From contig NZ_JAVIDR010000004.1 of NCBI RefSeq assembly GCF_031157835.1, positions 124,001 to 188,000 on the forward strand: 64,000 nucleotides of DNA, in the 5' to 3' direction. The position numbers were made by a program, and so were the translations under genes. This document shows, piece by piece, positions 17,441 through 27,246 of this stretch. This stretch comes from Acinetobacter rudis. Its GTDB lineage: Bacteria > Pseudomonadota > Gammaproteobacteria > Pseudomonadales > Moraxellaceae. Under the pieces are notes generated by a model, which saw only the letters and a list, made by a program, of their open reading frames with translations, ran no database searches and had not been told where the DNA came from. Every line of letters begins with the position of its first letter. The stretch's first letter is position 1.

Positions 17441-18091
17441 ATGACATCACCAGCTCAATTTAACCCACAAGCCTTCATTGAACTCGCACTAACACGTGGT
17501 GTGCTTAAATTTGGTGAGTTTACTTTAAAATCAGGTCGGGTAAGTCCTTATTTTTTTAACGCTGGCTTGCTTAACGATGGCGAAGCATTATCTCTACTTG
17601 CACAGGGGTATGCAGATAAATTAACACAATGTAGCAATGTTGAAGTAATTTTTGGGCCAGCATACAAGGGAATTCCTTTTGTCGCAGCAACCGCAGTTGC
17701 TTTATCTCAAGTACATAATATTAGTGTGCCTTGGGGATTCAATCGCAAAGAAGCCAAAGATCATGGTGAAGGTGGCATGTTGGTTGGTGCTGCAGTGCAA
17801 GGTAAAAAAGTTTGGATTATTGATGATGTAATCACCGCTGGTACAGCGATTCGTGAAGTAGTCACATTACTGAAAAACTCTGGTGCAACTATAGCGGGCG
17901 TTTTAGTTGCTCTAGACCGTCAAGAGCGTGGCCAAGGTCAACTCTCTGCGATTCAAGAAGTACAGAAGGAACTGGAAATTCCAGTACATGCATTAATTAC
18001 TATGCAAGACCTTATGCAGTATTTAGAGCAAAAGGGTGATGTTGAGGCATTGAAGAAAATGCAATCTTATCGTGTGAACTACGGGATCTAG
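17441..18091 (+). CDS. pyrE: Orotate phosphoribosyltransferase
   Basis: PyrE makes orotidine-5'-phosphate from orotate and PRPP in pyrimidine synthesis. The start at 17441 (MTSPAQFNPQAFIELAL, with GGAG upstream) gives 216 residues; the longer frame overlaps the divergent crc gene and was rejected. Motifs include FGEFTLKSGRVSPYFFNAG near the N-terminus, FGPAYKGIPF, FNRKEAKDHGEGG (the flexible catalytic loop) and the PRPP motif VWIIDDVITAGTAIREV. It is monocistronic and divergent from crc by 38 bases. Confidence 0.97.
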   Translation: MTSPAQFNPQAFIELALTRGVLKFGEFTLKSGRVSPYFFNAGLLNDGEALSLLAQGYADKLTQCSNVEVIFGPAYKGIPFVAATAVALSQVHNISVPWGFNRKEAKDHGEGGMLVGAAVQGKKVWIIDDVITAGTAIREVVTLLKNSGATIAGVLVALDRQERGQGQLSAIQEVQKELEIPVHALITMQDLMQYLEQKGDVEALKKMQSYRVNYGI

Positions 18092-18189
18092 TCTGAAATA
18101 ACGACTACAAGGTCGATTCGACTAAGAGCATCTGTTGACGATTTAGCTTTAAATGGTCAACAGATCATTGGATTAATGGTCTATTTGCT

Positions 18190-18693
18190 ATGATTTTTCT
18201 TATTATTGCAGTTGTCATTTTTATTGTTGGCTTCATGGTATTACGTCAGTTAGATCAATATCGTTGGCGTCGGTATGCAGTAGAGCGTGAAAATTATTTT
18301 CAAAACCACCCACTACAATTTCAGGGAGATGGCCTGTTTAACATCAATCTTCCTTTAGATCGGCATGTTCAAATTAAATTGATTAATACCTTTATGTGGA
18401 AACAGGTCAAACAACACTATTTAAAAAAAGTACTTATTCAAAAAGAAGAACAGCGCAATATACATATGCCGCGTGTCAAAGTAATTTTGGAGCATATTGA
18501 ATTGGGCTATCTTGATCAACATTATGCTCAACAAATGTGTCAAAGCCTAAGTCAGACAGATTTTAATGTAGGACGGCCAATAGAAGTTTTATCTGAGATT
18601 CATGTGTTGTGTGATGCCTCTCAAGCTATGAAGTGTAAAATATCGGTGGATTTACCCAAAGATGTATCAGTGTTAATAAATGCTTTGCACTAA
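18190..18693 (+). CDS. Hypothetical single-pass membrane protein
   Basis: I do not recognise a family. The 167-residue protein has one N-terminal hydrophobic helix (residues 2-18, IFLIIAVVIFIVGFMVL), then a basic segment (RWRRYAVERE), which suggests the C-terminal domain is cytoplasmic. The soluble part is of mixed composition with three Cys (MCQSL, VLCDAS, KCKISV). It starts 98 bases after pyrE in the same direction and may be cotranscribed with it. No ribosome-binding site stands out. Confidence 0.7.
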   Translation: MIFLIIAVVIFIVGFMVLRQLDQYRWRRYAVERENYFQNHPLQFQGDGLFNINLPLDRHVQIKLINTFMWKQVKQHYLKKVLIQKEEQRNIHMPRVKVILEHIELGYLDQHYAQQMCQSLSQTDFNVGRPIEVLSEIHVLCDASQAMKCKISVDLPKDVSVLINALH

Positions 18694-18837
18694 TTTATTT
18701 ATAATGTGCTCAGAAAAAAATGAAGAACAAGAGAAACCCATTGGGCTTAATCGATTGAGATAAAAGTAAAATACAGAATATTGAGAGATAATCTCCGCTA
18801 TACTAAATTTAATTCATATACTGAGAAGAGCTGAGCT

Positions 18838-19779
18838 ATGCGCGTATTGGTGGTCATGGACCCAATTGAAAATGTCAATTTAAAAAAAGACTCCACAATG
18901 GCGATGCTTTGGGCAGCAGCTCGTCGCGGACATGAGTTGGGCTATGTTTTACAGCAAGACCTATATATTGATCAAGGTCAAGCAATGGGCCTGATTTCAT
19001 CATTACAAGTATTTGAAGATTCAGAAAAATATTATGAATTGACAGAAAAAAAATCTCAGCCTGTTGCAAGCTATGATGTGGTGTTGATGCGTAAAGATCC
19101 ACCATTTGATATGAACTTTGTTTACACCACTTATATTCTTGAGCAAGCTGAACGAGAAGGTGCTTGGATTATTAACAAGCCACAAAGCTTAAGAGACTGT
19201 AATGAAAAACTATTTGCAACACAGTTCCCTCAGTTGCAAGTACCAACCTTGGTAAGTTCTCAGCAAAGTTTAATCCGCGAATTTTTAGAGAAACATCAAG
19301 ATATTATTGTGAAGCCTCTTGATGGTATGGGGGGAATGGGTATTTTCCGTCTACATAGTCAAGGCGTGAATATTGGTTCGACATTAGAAATGTTGACCCA
19401 AAATGGCAGTTTACCAATTATGGCTCAACGTTATATTCCTGAAATTGTGGATGGAGATAAACGTATTTTGATGATTAATGGTGAAGCTGTACCGTATTGT
19501 CTTGCACGTATCCCACAAAATGGTGAAGTTCGAGGTAATCTTGCAGCAGGAGGCTTGGGAGAGGCTCGTCCACTTACTGAGCGTGATCGTCAAATTGCAT
19601 TGGAAGTTGGGCCATTTCTTCGTGAAAAAGGTTTGGTTTTTGTTGGGTTAGATGTGATTGGAGAATATGTAACCGAAATCAATGTTACTAGTCCAACCTG
19701 TATTCGTGAAATTGATGCACAATTTGGCACTTCAATTGCAGATGATTTATTTGATGTTATTGAGGCAAAAAAACTGTAA
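18838..19779 (+). CDS. gshB: Glutathione synthetase
   Basis: GshB joins gamma-glutamylcysteine and glycine using ATP. The 313-residue protein begins MRVLVVMDPIENVNLKKDSTMAML, the conserved N-terminus. It contains VLMRKDPPFDMNFVYTTYIL, the ATP-grasp motifs IIVKPLDGMGGMGIFR and MAQRYIPEIVDGDKRILMINGEAV, and the C-terminal GLDVIGEYVTEINVTSPTCIREID with metal ligands. It sits just ahead of murG and the division cluster, separated by 236 bases holding a hairpin (19796-19841), so it is probably a separate transcription unit. Confidence 0.97.
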   Translation: MRVLVVMDPIENVNLKKDSTMAMLWAAARRGHELGYVLQQDLYIDQGQAMGLISSLQVFEDSEKYYELTEKKSQPVASYDVVLMRKDPPFDMNFVYTTYILEQAEREGAWIINKPQSLRDCNEKLFATQFPQLQVPTLVSSQQSLIREFLEKHQDIIVKPLDGMGGMGIFRLHSQGVNIGSTLEMLTQNGSLPIMAQRYIPEIVDGDKRILMINGEAVPYCLARIPQNGEVRGNLAAGGLGEARPLTERDRQIALEVGPFLREKGLVFVGLDVIGEYVTEINVTSPTCIREIDAQFGTSIADDLFDVIEAKKL

Positions 19780-19795
19780 ATTAAGTAAAGTGTGT

Positions 19796-19841
19796 GCATT
19801 GTTTGAAGGGATGGAAAATGCAAGAAAGCCCTTCACAATGC
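19796..19841. repeat. Long hairpin between gshB and murG
   Basis: GCATTGTTTGAAGGG (19796-19810) pairs with CCCTTCACAATGC (19829-19841), giving 13 pairs with a two-base bulge and an 18-base loop. It starts 17 bases after the gshB stop. It has no T-run on the plus strand, so it is perhaps a 3'-end stabiliser or processing site rather than a strong terminator. Confidence 0.5.
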
Positions 19842-20015
19842 ATTATCCCTTGAGGATAAATATTTATATAAGATCTTATTGAATTATTCAGTAATTAGAA
19901 AAAATGAAACAGTTAGTGAAAAATCCTGAAATTAACTTTCTGTTATGTCTTTTTGGGATTACAATTGACCGTTTTAAGTAAATCCTTTTGTATTTTAGCC
20001 TTGAAGAATTAAGCC

Positions 20016-21113
20016 GTGACTGATTTCCCAAAAAAAGCTTCTCGACATGTGATGATGATGGCCGCAGGCACAGGTGGACATGTTTTTCCAGCGCTTGCTG
20101 TCGCAAAACAACTACAACAACAAGGTCACCAAGTTTCCTGGCTGGCAACACCAGCAGGAATGGAAAACCGTCTCTTAAAACAACATGACATTCCAATTTA
20201 TCAAATTGATATTCAAGGTGTACGAGGAAATGGGATACTTCGTAAGTTACTCGCACCTTTTAAAGTGTTGGCTGCAACGCTAAGTGCGATGCGTTATATG
20301 AAGCAACTCAAGGTTGATGCTGTTGCAGGCTTTGGGGGTTATGTTGCTGGGCCGGGTGGCTTGGCAGCTAAAATTTTAGGTATTCCAATACTGATTCATG
20401 AGCAAAATGCAGTTGCGGGTTTTACCAATACACAATTATCTCGAATTGCGAAAACAGTATGTCAGGCTTTTCCTGATACCTTTGCCCAAAGTGAAAAAGT
20501 ACAAACCACTGGAAATCCTGTACGCCAAGATATTTTGGCTTTGTCTAAACCCGAGCAGCGTTACCAACAACGAGAAGTGGCTCAGCAAGCACTTAAAGTT
20601 TTGATTGTTGGTGGATCATTAGGTGCACAGGCGCTAAATAAGTGTGTGCCCTTAGCCTTGAAGCAGCTTTCTGTGCCTTTAGATGTTTTTCATCAATGTG
20701 GTCAAAATAAACAAGAAGAGACGCTTGCAGTTTATCAAGGCGCGCCAACTCACTTAAAAGTTGAAGTGCAACCTTTTATTGAAGATATGGCTAAGGCTTA
20801 TGCTGATGCCGATTTAATTATTTGTCGTGCTGGTGCATTAACAGTGACCGAAGTTGCAACAGCGGGTGTGGCTGCTATTTTTGTGCCTTTACCTAGCGCT
20901 GTTGATGATCATCAAACTGCTAATGCTAGATTTCTTGAGCGCTTAGGTGCTGCGAAGATCTGTCCACAAACCAGTATGACCCCAGATTCACTAAAAGAAA
21001 TGTTGATTCCGCTTATGCAGCGTCAACATTTGATGGATATGGCAATCAAAGCACAACAGTTTGCGCAAGTCGACGCCACGCAACGCGTTGTCCAACTCAT
21101 CCAAGATTTGTAA
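20016..21113 (+). CDS. murG: UDP-N-acetylglucosamine--N-acetylmuramyl-(pentapeptide) pyrophosphoryl-undecaprenol GlcNAc transferase
   Basis: MurG adds GlcNAc to lipid I to make lipid II on the inner face of the cytoplasmic membrane. The 365-residue product uses a GTG start. The glycine-rich loop AAGTGGHVFPALAVA lies near residues 16-30. GFGGYVAGPGGLAAKILG, HEQNAVAGFTN and the C-terminal IICRAGALTVTEVATAGVAAIFVPLPSAVDDHQTANA are the glycosyltransferase family 28 signatures. It opens a plus-strand run of murC, ddl, ftsQ and ftsA, with a 13-base gap to murC. Confidence 0.97.
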   Translation: MTDFPKKASRHVMMMAAGTGGHVFPALAVAKQLQQQGHQVSWLATPAGMENRLLKQHDIPIYQIDIQGVRGNGILRKLLAPFKVLAATLSAMRYMKQLKVDAVAGFGGYVAGPGGLAAKILGIPILIHEQNAVAGFTNTQLSRIAKTVCQAFPDTFAQSEKVQTTGNPVRQDILALSKPEQRYQQREVAQQALKVLIVGGSLGAQALNKCVPLALKQLSVPLDVFHQCGQNKQEETLAVYQGAPTHLKVEVQPFIEDMAKAYADADLIICRAGALTVTEVATAGVAAIFVPLPSAVDDHQTANARFLERLGAAKICPQTSMTPDSLKEMLIPLMQRQHLMDMAIKAQQFAQVDATQRVVQLIQDL

Positions 21114-21126
21114 ATTAGAGTAGATT

Positions 21127-22575
21127 ATGTCTGATAGCAGCCCAGCCAATAAAGCTAAAAATTTAATTAAAGTTCCAGAAATGCGCCGTATTAAACATAT
21201 TCATTTTGTGGGTATTGGTGGTGCTGGAATGTGCGGTATTGCTGAGGTACTGAAAAACCAAGGCTATTGTGTTTCTGGTTCTGATATTAAAGTATCCAAA
21301 ACAACAGCGCACTTAGAAGCGAATGGAATTAAAGTCTATATTGGTCATGCGGTAGAGAATATTAAAGATGCCAATGTGATTGTCGTTTCAACAGCTATTG
21401 ATGTAGAAAACCTTGAAGTTAAAGCTGCGATTGAACAACGTATTCCAATTGTACGTCGTGCCGAAATGCTCGGTGAGTTAATGCGTTATCGACATGGTAT
21501 CGCTGTTGCTGGTACACATGGTAAAACAACGACGACAAGCTTGATTACTTGTATGCTCGCTGAAGAGAACATGGACCCAACTTATGTCATTGGTGGTCAA
21601 TTAAATCGTACTGGTGTAAATGCAGCTTTAGGTGCGAGTCGTTTCATTATTGCTGAGGCAGATGAATCGGATGCATCTTTTTTATACTTAGAGCCAATGG
21701 CAGCTGTGGTGACAAATATTGATGCTGACCATATGGATACTTATGGCGGTAGTTTCGAGAATCTGAAAGATACTTTTGTTAAGTTTCTACAAAAATTACC
21801 ATTTTACGGTTTAGCTGTTGTCTGTGGTGACGATGCAAATGTGCGCGAAATTATGCCTAGAATTGGTCGCCCAATTCTAACATATGGTTTTAATGAAGAT
21901 AATGACATTCGTGCTGTAGATGTTGATCAGAACGGTATGCAGACTCATCTCACTGTTTTACGTAAAGGGCGTGAACCTCTACGTGTTACAGTAAACCAAC
22001 CTGGTTTGCACAATGTGTTGAATGCGTTGGCTGCAATTGGTATTGCGACTGATGAAGGCGTGTCAGATGCTTCAATTTGTCGTGCACTAGAAGGTTTTAG
22101 TGGGGTTGGACGCCGTTTCCAAGTACAAGGCGAATATGCAATCGCTGATGGAATGGTTAAGTTGGTTGATGATTATGGTCATCATCCAAAAGAAGTTGAA
22201 GCAACAATTAAGGCAGCACGACAAAGTCATCCTGATCGTCGCTTGGTGATGATGTTCCAACCACATCGTTACTCACGTACTCGTGATTGTTTTGACGATT
22301 TTGTTGAGGTGTTATCTCAAGTGGATCAGCTGCTTTTGCTTGAAGTTTATCCTGCTGGCGAAAAACCAATTGTTGGCGCAGATAGCCGCAGTCTTGCACG
22401 TAGTATTCGTTTGCGTGGTGAGGTTGAACCGATCATTATTGATCCGGTTGAGGGTAACTTGCAAAACGTGATACAAAAAGTGTTACAACCTAATGATTTA
22501 TTATTAACACAAGGTGCAGGTAACGTTGGTGCAATTTCGTTAGAATTAGCACAAAGTGAATTATTTACCAAATAA
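21127..22575 (+). CDS. murC: UDP-N-acetylmuramate--L-alanine ligase
   Basis: MurC adds the first amino acid of the peptidoglycan stem peptide. The 482-residue protein carries [16 protein letters not shown] and [11 protein letters not shown] (UDP-sugar domain), the P-loop [14 protein letters not shown] at about 128-141, [31 protein letters not shown] in the central domain, and [19 protein letters not shown] plus QPHRYSRT in the C-terminal Mur ligase domain. It lies between murG and ddl, consistent with the gammaproteobacterial dcw order. Confidence 0.98.
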   Translation: MSDSSPANKAKNLIKVPEMRRIKHIHFVGIGGAGMCGIAEVLKNQGYCVSGSDIKVSKTTAHLEANGIKVYIGHAVENIKDANVIVVSTAIDVENLEVKAAIEQRIPIVRRAEMLGELMRYRHGIAVAGTHGKTTTTSLITCMLAEENMDPTYVIGGQLNRTGVNAALGASRFIIAEADESDASFLYLEPMAAVVTNIDADHMDTYGGSFENLKDTFVKFLQKLPFYGLAVVCGDDANVREIMPRIGRPILTYGFNEDNDIRAVDVDQNGMQTHLTVLRKGREPLRVTVNQPGLHNVLNALAAIGIATDEGVSDASICRALEGFSGVGRRFQVQGEYAIADGMVKLVDDYGHHPKEVEATIKAARQSHPDRRLVMMFQPHRYSRTRDCFDDFVEVLSQVDQLLLLEVYPAGEKPIVGADSRSLARSIRLRGEVEPIIIDPVEGNLQNVIQKVLQPNDLLLTQGAGNVGAISLELAQSELFTK

Positions 22576-22661
22576 TGAAATTTTCATTGGTGAAAAACAG
22601 GTAATATCATTCATTAGCAGATATTTCACCATAATTTATGCAAAAGTTTAAGGATATAAAC

Positions 22662-23585
22662 GTGTCAAATGCTTCTAAATTCGGCAAAGTTGCTGTATTG
22701 CTTGGTGGTAAATCTGCTGAGCGTGAGGTGTCATTAGATAGTGGTAAGGCAGTTTTAGAGGCATTGATCCGTTCTGGTGTCAATGCTGAGGCTTTTGACC
22801 CACTTGAACGTAGTGTAACTGAACTTGCAAATTACGATCGCGCATTTATTGTCTTACATGGTCGTGGTGGTGAGGATGGTCAAATTCAAGGTGCCTTAGA
22901 GTGGATGAATTTGCCTTATACCGGTACTCGTGTACAAGGTTCAGCGATTGGGATGGATAAGGTAAAAACCAAGCAAATTTGGCAAGGTTGTGATTTACCA
23001 ACAGCTCCTTATCGTATTATCTCAGAGCAAACTGATCTCAACGAAGTTGTACAAAGCTTAGGTTTACCTTTGATTATTAAGCCTGTTCATGAGGGCTCTA
23101 GTGTTGGTATGACCAAAGTTGAGAGAGCGGAAGATTTAGCAAGTGCTGTCGTTAAAGCAAGCCAGCATGATGCTTTAGTTATGGCAGAGAAGTGGATTAC
23201 TGGGCGTGAATTTACCATTGCGCTCTTAAATGGTCAGGCACTTCCTGTTATTCGACTACAGCCACCTGCTGATGTCGCGTTTTATGACTATGATGCAAAA
23301 TATCTACGTAATGACGTGGAATATGGCATCCCTTGTGGTTTGAGCAAAGCAGAAGAACAACAATTACAAGCATTGTCTTTAACGGCATTTCAAGCTGTAG
23401 GTGCAAGTGGTTGGGGCCGTATTGATGCGATGCAAGATCAAGAGGGTAATTTCTGGTTGCTTGAAGTGAATACTGTACCAGGAATGACTAGCCATTCATT
23501 GGTACCTAAGGCAGCTGGAGCAGTGGGTTATAGTTTTGACTCATTGTGTCTTGCAATCCTTGAGCAAACTTTAACGGATAACTAA
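22662..23585 (+). CDS. ddl: D-alanine--D-alanine ligase
   Basis: Ddl makes the D-Ala-D-Ala dipeptide of the stem peptide. I place the start at a GTG at 22662, giving 307 residues starting SNASKFGKVAVLLGG after the initiator, because AAGGA lies seven bases upstream and family members begin there; an ATG at 22638 would add eight residues. Motifs are GGKSAEREVSLDSGKAV, LHGRGGEDG, KPVHEGSSVGM, and the ATP/Mg site FWLLEVNTVPGMTSHSLVPKAA. It corresponds to ddlB of the E. coli dcw cluster and ends 6 bases before ftsQ. Confidence 0.97.
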   Translation: MSNASKFGKVAVLLGGKSAEREVSLDSGKAVLEALIRSGVNAEAFDPLERSVTELANYDRAFIVLHGRGGEDGQIQGALEWMNLPYTGTRVQGSAIGMDKVKTKQIWQGCDLPTAPYRIISEQTDLNEVVQSLGLPLIIKPVHEGSSVGMTKVERAEDLASAVVKASQHDALVMAEKWITGREFTIALLNGQALPVIRLQPPADVAFYDYDAKYLRNDVEYGIPCGLSKAEEQQLQALSLTAFQAVGASGWGRIDAMQDQEGNFWLLEVNTVPGMTSHSLVPKAAGAVGYSFDSLCLAILEQTLTDN

Positions 23586-23591
23586 CTGATT

Positions 23592-24443
23592 ATGGCGCAG
23601 CTCCCTGCTTCTATGCGCCCTAAGCGCGCAGCAATTACCTCGATACATGAAAAGCCACCTACACGAAAAGATAAGTTCGTAAATTTGGGTGGTTGGGTGC
23701 TACTGGTGATTGCTGTTGTGGTATTGCTGGCGGGAATATTCGGTCTATATAAAGTGATGACTGATGCCCGAGTTGCTGCTCTAAATGTAGTGGGCATATC
23801 TTCAGATGTAGAAAAACAATACATCGTCCAGCATTTACAGCCTGTAGTGCAGAATAATTATTTTACATCGGATTTGGAGCAAATTCGCGACCGTACTCTA
23901 GAGATTCCTTGGGTTGATCGTGTTGTTGTTTCACGAACATGGCCAAATAGTATTAGTGTACGTATTGTTCCTAGACATGCTATTGCGCGTTGGGGAACAG
24001 GGCGTTTGTTAAGTGATGCAGGTGTTGTTTTCACTGAAGCGACAGCTAAAGATAATTCAAAATTGCCAATGCTGCATGGTCCATTGGGCCAATCTAAGGT
24101 GATGATGCGACGTTATAATGAGATAAATCAACTTTTTCAACCAGCACAGTTGAGGTTGAAAGATTTGTATTTAACAGATCGTATGACGTGGTTTATGCAA
24201 TTTGATTCAGGTTTACGTGTGATTGTTGATCAAGATCAAACCATGAGCAAATTGCAGCGTTTAAATCAATTGGTTCAATCTGACTTAAAACCTGTATGGT
24301 CTCAAGTTGCTGCAATTGATTTACGTTATAGGAATGGTTTGGCGATTCAGTGGAAAAACTCTATGCCACCTAAGATTGTGAATGGACAATTTGTGTATTC
24401 TACAGTGCAAACCAGTGAGACAGTGCCAATAAGTACGCGGTAA
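23592..24443 (+). CDS. ftsQ: Cell division protein FtsQ
   Basis: FtsQ is a bitopic inner-membrane divisome protein that recruits FtsL and FtsB. The 283-residue product has a cytoplasmic basic N-terminus of about 35 residues and one transmembrane helix (about 36-56, GWVLLVIAVVVLLAGIFGLY). A periplasmic POTRA domain follows (VAALNVVGISSDVEKQYIVQHLQ..., PWVDRVVVSRTWPNSISVRIVPRHAIARWG). It begins 6 bases after ddl and precedes ftsA by 69 bases. Confidence 0.95.
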   Translation: MAQLPASMRPKRAAITSIHEKPPTRKDKFVNLGGWVLLVIAVVVLLAGIFGLYKVMTDARVAALNVVGISSDVEKQYIVQHLQPVVQNNYFTSDLEQIRDRTLEIPWVDRVVVSRTWPNSISVRIVPRHAIARWGTGRLLSDAGVVFTEATAKDNSKLPMLHGPLGQSKVMMRRYNEINQLFQPAQLRLKDLYLTDRMTWFMQFDSGLRVIVDQDQTMSKLQRLNQLVQSDLKPVWSQVAAIDLRYRNGLAIQWKNSMPPKIVNGQFVYSTVQTSETVPISTR

Positions 24444-24512
24444 TATGGGTTGTATAGACAGATAAAATTTAACCTATTGAAATTTAAACAATGAAAAACA
24501 TGGTAATGAATA

Positions 24513-25775
24513 ATGAATGAAACTGTTCCATCAGTTGTTGCGATCGACATTGGAACGCATAAGGTTTCAGTCTTGATCGGTAAGGTGCATGCTCCTGATA
24601 ATATTCAGGTGATAGGTATGGCGAGTGCGCGTAATCGAGGGATGAGCAAAGGAAAAATTGTTAGCCTTGATAAAGTCATTACCGCAATTAAAAATGCTGT
24701 GCAAGAAGCAGAAGATATGGCTGAGTGTCGGGTACACTCAGCATGGGTATCTATTCCTAACACAGAAATGCAGAGTTTTTACGCTGTTGGTCGCACACCT
24801 ATTGCAAATCCAGATCGTATTATTACAACAAACGAGATGGTTCGCGCTTTAGAGTTAGCCAAAGCCAGTCATATGACTGCAGATTATTACTTGGCCAGTG
24901 CAGTTCCATTAGGTTTTGAACTCGATGATGCTGAAGAATGGGTGCAGAATCCTATTAATTTATCTGCACACAGCATGACTGCACATTACCAATTGATGAT
25001 GTTGCCAATTAGCACGATGCAAAATTTAGATCGTGCGATGAAGGGAGCCAATATTTCAGTTGAAAAAATGGTGTTATCTTCCTTGGCAACAGTTGAAAGC
25101 AGCTTGCTTAAAGACGAAAAAGAATATGGCGTGTGTTTACTCGATATCGGCGCTGGGACGACGAGTATTGCAGTATATATTGAAGGTCACTTGGCAATGG
25201 CTCATACCATTCAGCTGGGTGGTGAAAATGTAACACGTGATATTGCTTCAGTATTACAAACGACAACAGAGGAAGCAGAGCGGATCAAACTGTTGTATGG
25301 TTGTGTTGATTTAAATCAGGTCAAGCCTGATCACATGATTCAATTTGAAGCTATTGATGGTCCGCAGAGTATCAGTCGTATTGAGTTATCTGAAATTATC
25401 TTGGCACGTTATATGGAAATCATGGGCTTAGTCCATGAAAAGTTAGAAGCACATGGTGCGCTACAGAGTTTGTATCATGGTGTGGTGCTTACTGGAGATG
25501 CGTGTCAGATTGAAGGAATGGTCGCATTTGCACGTCGTAGTCTAGGTGTATCAGCTCATTTGGGTAATCCACCTTTGCAAGTTGTTGCTGATGATCAATA
25601 TTTACCTTCGTTAAGACGCTCAATGTATGCAACAGCTGCTGGCTTATTGCTTTTTAGCCAAAGTGAAATGCAAGAAACGATTGATGAGCCTGATGGGGCA
25701 AGAAAACGATCATTTCTACAGCGTTTAGCCAATGGCTGGAATACAATGAATAACAAGTTGAAGGGCATTTTTTAG
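24513..25775 (+). CDS. ftsA: Cell division protein FtsA
   Basis: FtsA is an actin-like ATPase that tethers FtsZ to the membrane. The 420-residue protein begins with VVAIDIGTHKVSVLIGKV (phosphate 1 motif) and contains the 1C insertion region. It also has LLDIGAGTTSIAVYIEGHLAMAHTIQLGGENVTRDIA (phosphate 2) and VVLTGDACQIEGM (adenosine motif). The C-terminal RLANGWNTMNNKLKGIF is an amphipathic helix, the expected membrane anchor. It lies between ftsQ and ftsZ. Confidence 0.97.
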   Translation: MNETVPSVVAIDIGTHKVSVLIGKVHAPDNIQVIGMASARNRGMSKGKIVSLDKVITAIKNAVQEAEDMAECRVHSAWVSIPNTEMQSFYAVGRTPIANPDRIITTNEMVRALELAKASHMTADYYLASAVPLGFELDDAEEWVQNPINLSAHSMTAHYQLMMLPISTMQNLDRAMKGANISVEKMVLSSLATVESSLLKDEKEYGVCLLDIGAGTTSIAVYIEGHLAMAHTIQLGGENVTRDIASVLQTTTEEAERIKLLYGCVDLNQVKPDHMIQFEAIDGPQSISRIELSEIILARYMEIMGLVHEKLEAHGALQSLYHGVVLTGDACQIEGMVAFARRSLGVSAHLGNPPLQVVADDQYLPSLRRSMYATAAGLLLFSQSEMQETIDEPDGARKRSFLQRLANGWNTMNNKLKGIF

Positions 25776-25939
25776 GTATAGTTTTTTTTGGGAAGATTGT
25801 CGGTGAGTTGTAACTATCCTAGTGAAAACTTGACAAGCTTGGCATTGCGAAGCATCCTAAAAATAATTTATGTTTATGAAGATCAAGGCAGTATACGGGC
25901 TTAAGTGACTGCCAAAATTAATTAGGAAAGCTAAAGGTC

Positions 25940-27121
25940 ATGGCCTCATTTGAATTTTTGGAAGATGAACGAAGTGATGGTAACGGTCAAGCCCGTTTTA
26001 CTGTATTTGGTGTAGGTGGTGGTGGTGGTAACGCCGTTCAGCACATGGTGCAATCTGATATTCAGGGTGTTAAATTCGTTTGCGCAAACACGGATAAACA
26101 AGCACTTGATCGTATGAATGCACCTTTCAAGATTCAGCTTGGAGAACAAAGTACACGTGGCTTAGGTGCTGGAGCTAATCCAGATGTAGGACAAATTGCT
26201 GCTGAAGAAAGCCGTGAAGTAATACGTCAACACCTTGAGGGTGCTGATATGGTTTTTGTTACTGCGGGTATGGGTGGTGGTACAGGTACTGGTGCAGCAC
26301 CTGTTGTTGCTGAAATTGCCAAAGAAATGGGTATCCTGACCGTTGGCGTGGTAACAACACCATTTAACTTCGAAGGCCGACGTCGTTTACGTTCTGCAGA
26401 GAAGGGTATTGAAGCTTTAGAAACACACGTAGATTCATTGATTATTATCCCAAATCAACGCCTATTAAGCGTGTATGGTGATATTTCAATGCAAGATGCA
26501 TATCGCAAAGCAGACGATGTATTACTGAATGCTGTGCGCAGTATTTTTGATTTGGTGGTACGCCCTGGTCACATTAACCTTGACTTCGCAGATTTAAAAA
26601 CAGCGATGAGCACACGTGGTTATGCCATGATGGGTGAAGGTAAAAGCAGTGGTCCAGACCGTGCTGAAGAAGCTGCACGTTTGGCGATTCGTAGCCCATT
26701 ACTTGATAATGTCAACATTATCAATGCTAAAGGCGTGTTAATCAATATCACTGGTGGCGCTGACGTAACTTTACGTGAAACTGAAGTGATTACTGATGTA
26801 GTTAACCAAATCGTTGATTTAGATGATGGTGAAGTATTCTTCGGTACTGTATTTGATCCAGATGCACGTGATGAAATTAGAGTAACTGTGATTGCAACAG
26901 GCTTAACACGTAATGCAAATGATGCTGCGGATACACGCCGTAAGCCAGTATCTGCAACAGCTACACATGCACAGCATTCAGCTCAAAATGTGGAAGATGA
27001 AGACATTCCAGCTATCAGTCGTAGACAAAATGCAGAGATTCCAACATCGGCACCAAGTGCTTCACCACGTTCTACGCCAATGAGTATTCAAGACTATTTG
27101 AAGAATCAACAGCGTAAATAG
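25940..27121 (+). CDS. ftsZ: Cell division protein FtsZ
   Basis: FtsZ is the tubulin-like GTPase that forms the Z ring. The 393-residue protein has [17 protein letters not shown], the tubulin signature [21 protein letters not shown], and the T7 loop [12 protein letters not shown] variable linker (about 320-380, rich in Ala, Thr, Ser and Gln) precedes the C-terminal peptide [15 protein letters not shown], which binds FtsA and ZipA; it has IQDYLKN where many proteobacteria have a DIPAFLR-like form. A 164-base gap before it and a strong terminator after it suggest its own promoter. Confidence 0.99.
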   Translation: MASFEFLEDERSDGNGQARFTVFGVGGGGGNAVQHMVQSDIQGVKFVCANTDKQALDRMNAPFKIQLGEQSTRGLGAGANPDVGQIAAEESREVIRQHLEGADMVFVTAGMGGGTGTGAAPVVAEIAKEMGILTVGVVTTPFNFEGRRRLRSAEKGIEALETHVDSLIIIPNQRLLSVYGDISMQDAYRKADDVLLNAVRSIFDLVVRPGHINLDFADLKTAMSTRGYAMMGEGKSSGPDRAEEAARLAIRSPLLDNVNIINAKGVLINITGGADVTLRETEVITDVVNQIVDLDDGEVFFGTVFDPDARDEIRVTVIATGLTRNANDAADTRRKPVSATATHAQHSAQNVEDEDIPAISRRQNAEIPTSAPSASPRSTPMSIQDYLKNQQRK

Positions 27122-27153
27122 TTGAAATATATAATTATATTATTTTTCGACCT

Positions 27154-27190
27154 AAAATGGCAGTGAGAATCACTGCCATTTTTGTTTTTT
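27154..27190 (+). terminator. Terminator after ftsZ
   Basis: AAATGGCAGTGA and TCACTGCCATTT form a 12-bp stem with a 3-base loop followed by TTGTTTTTT. It ends the cell division transcript ahead of lpxC. Confidence 0.9.
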
Positions 27191-27246
27191 ATCAATGGCT
27201 AAATATGCTAACGTATAGTGGATTTGAGGATGAAGACCATAAAAGC

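Noticed and set aside
27157..27246. Longer N-terminus for LpxC
   Set aside because: It would be translated across the ftsZ terminator; the family starts at [11 protein letters not shown].
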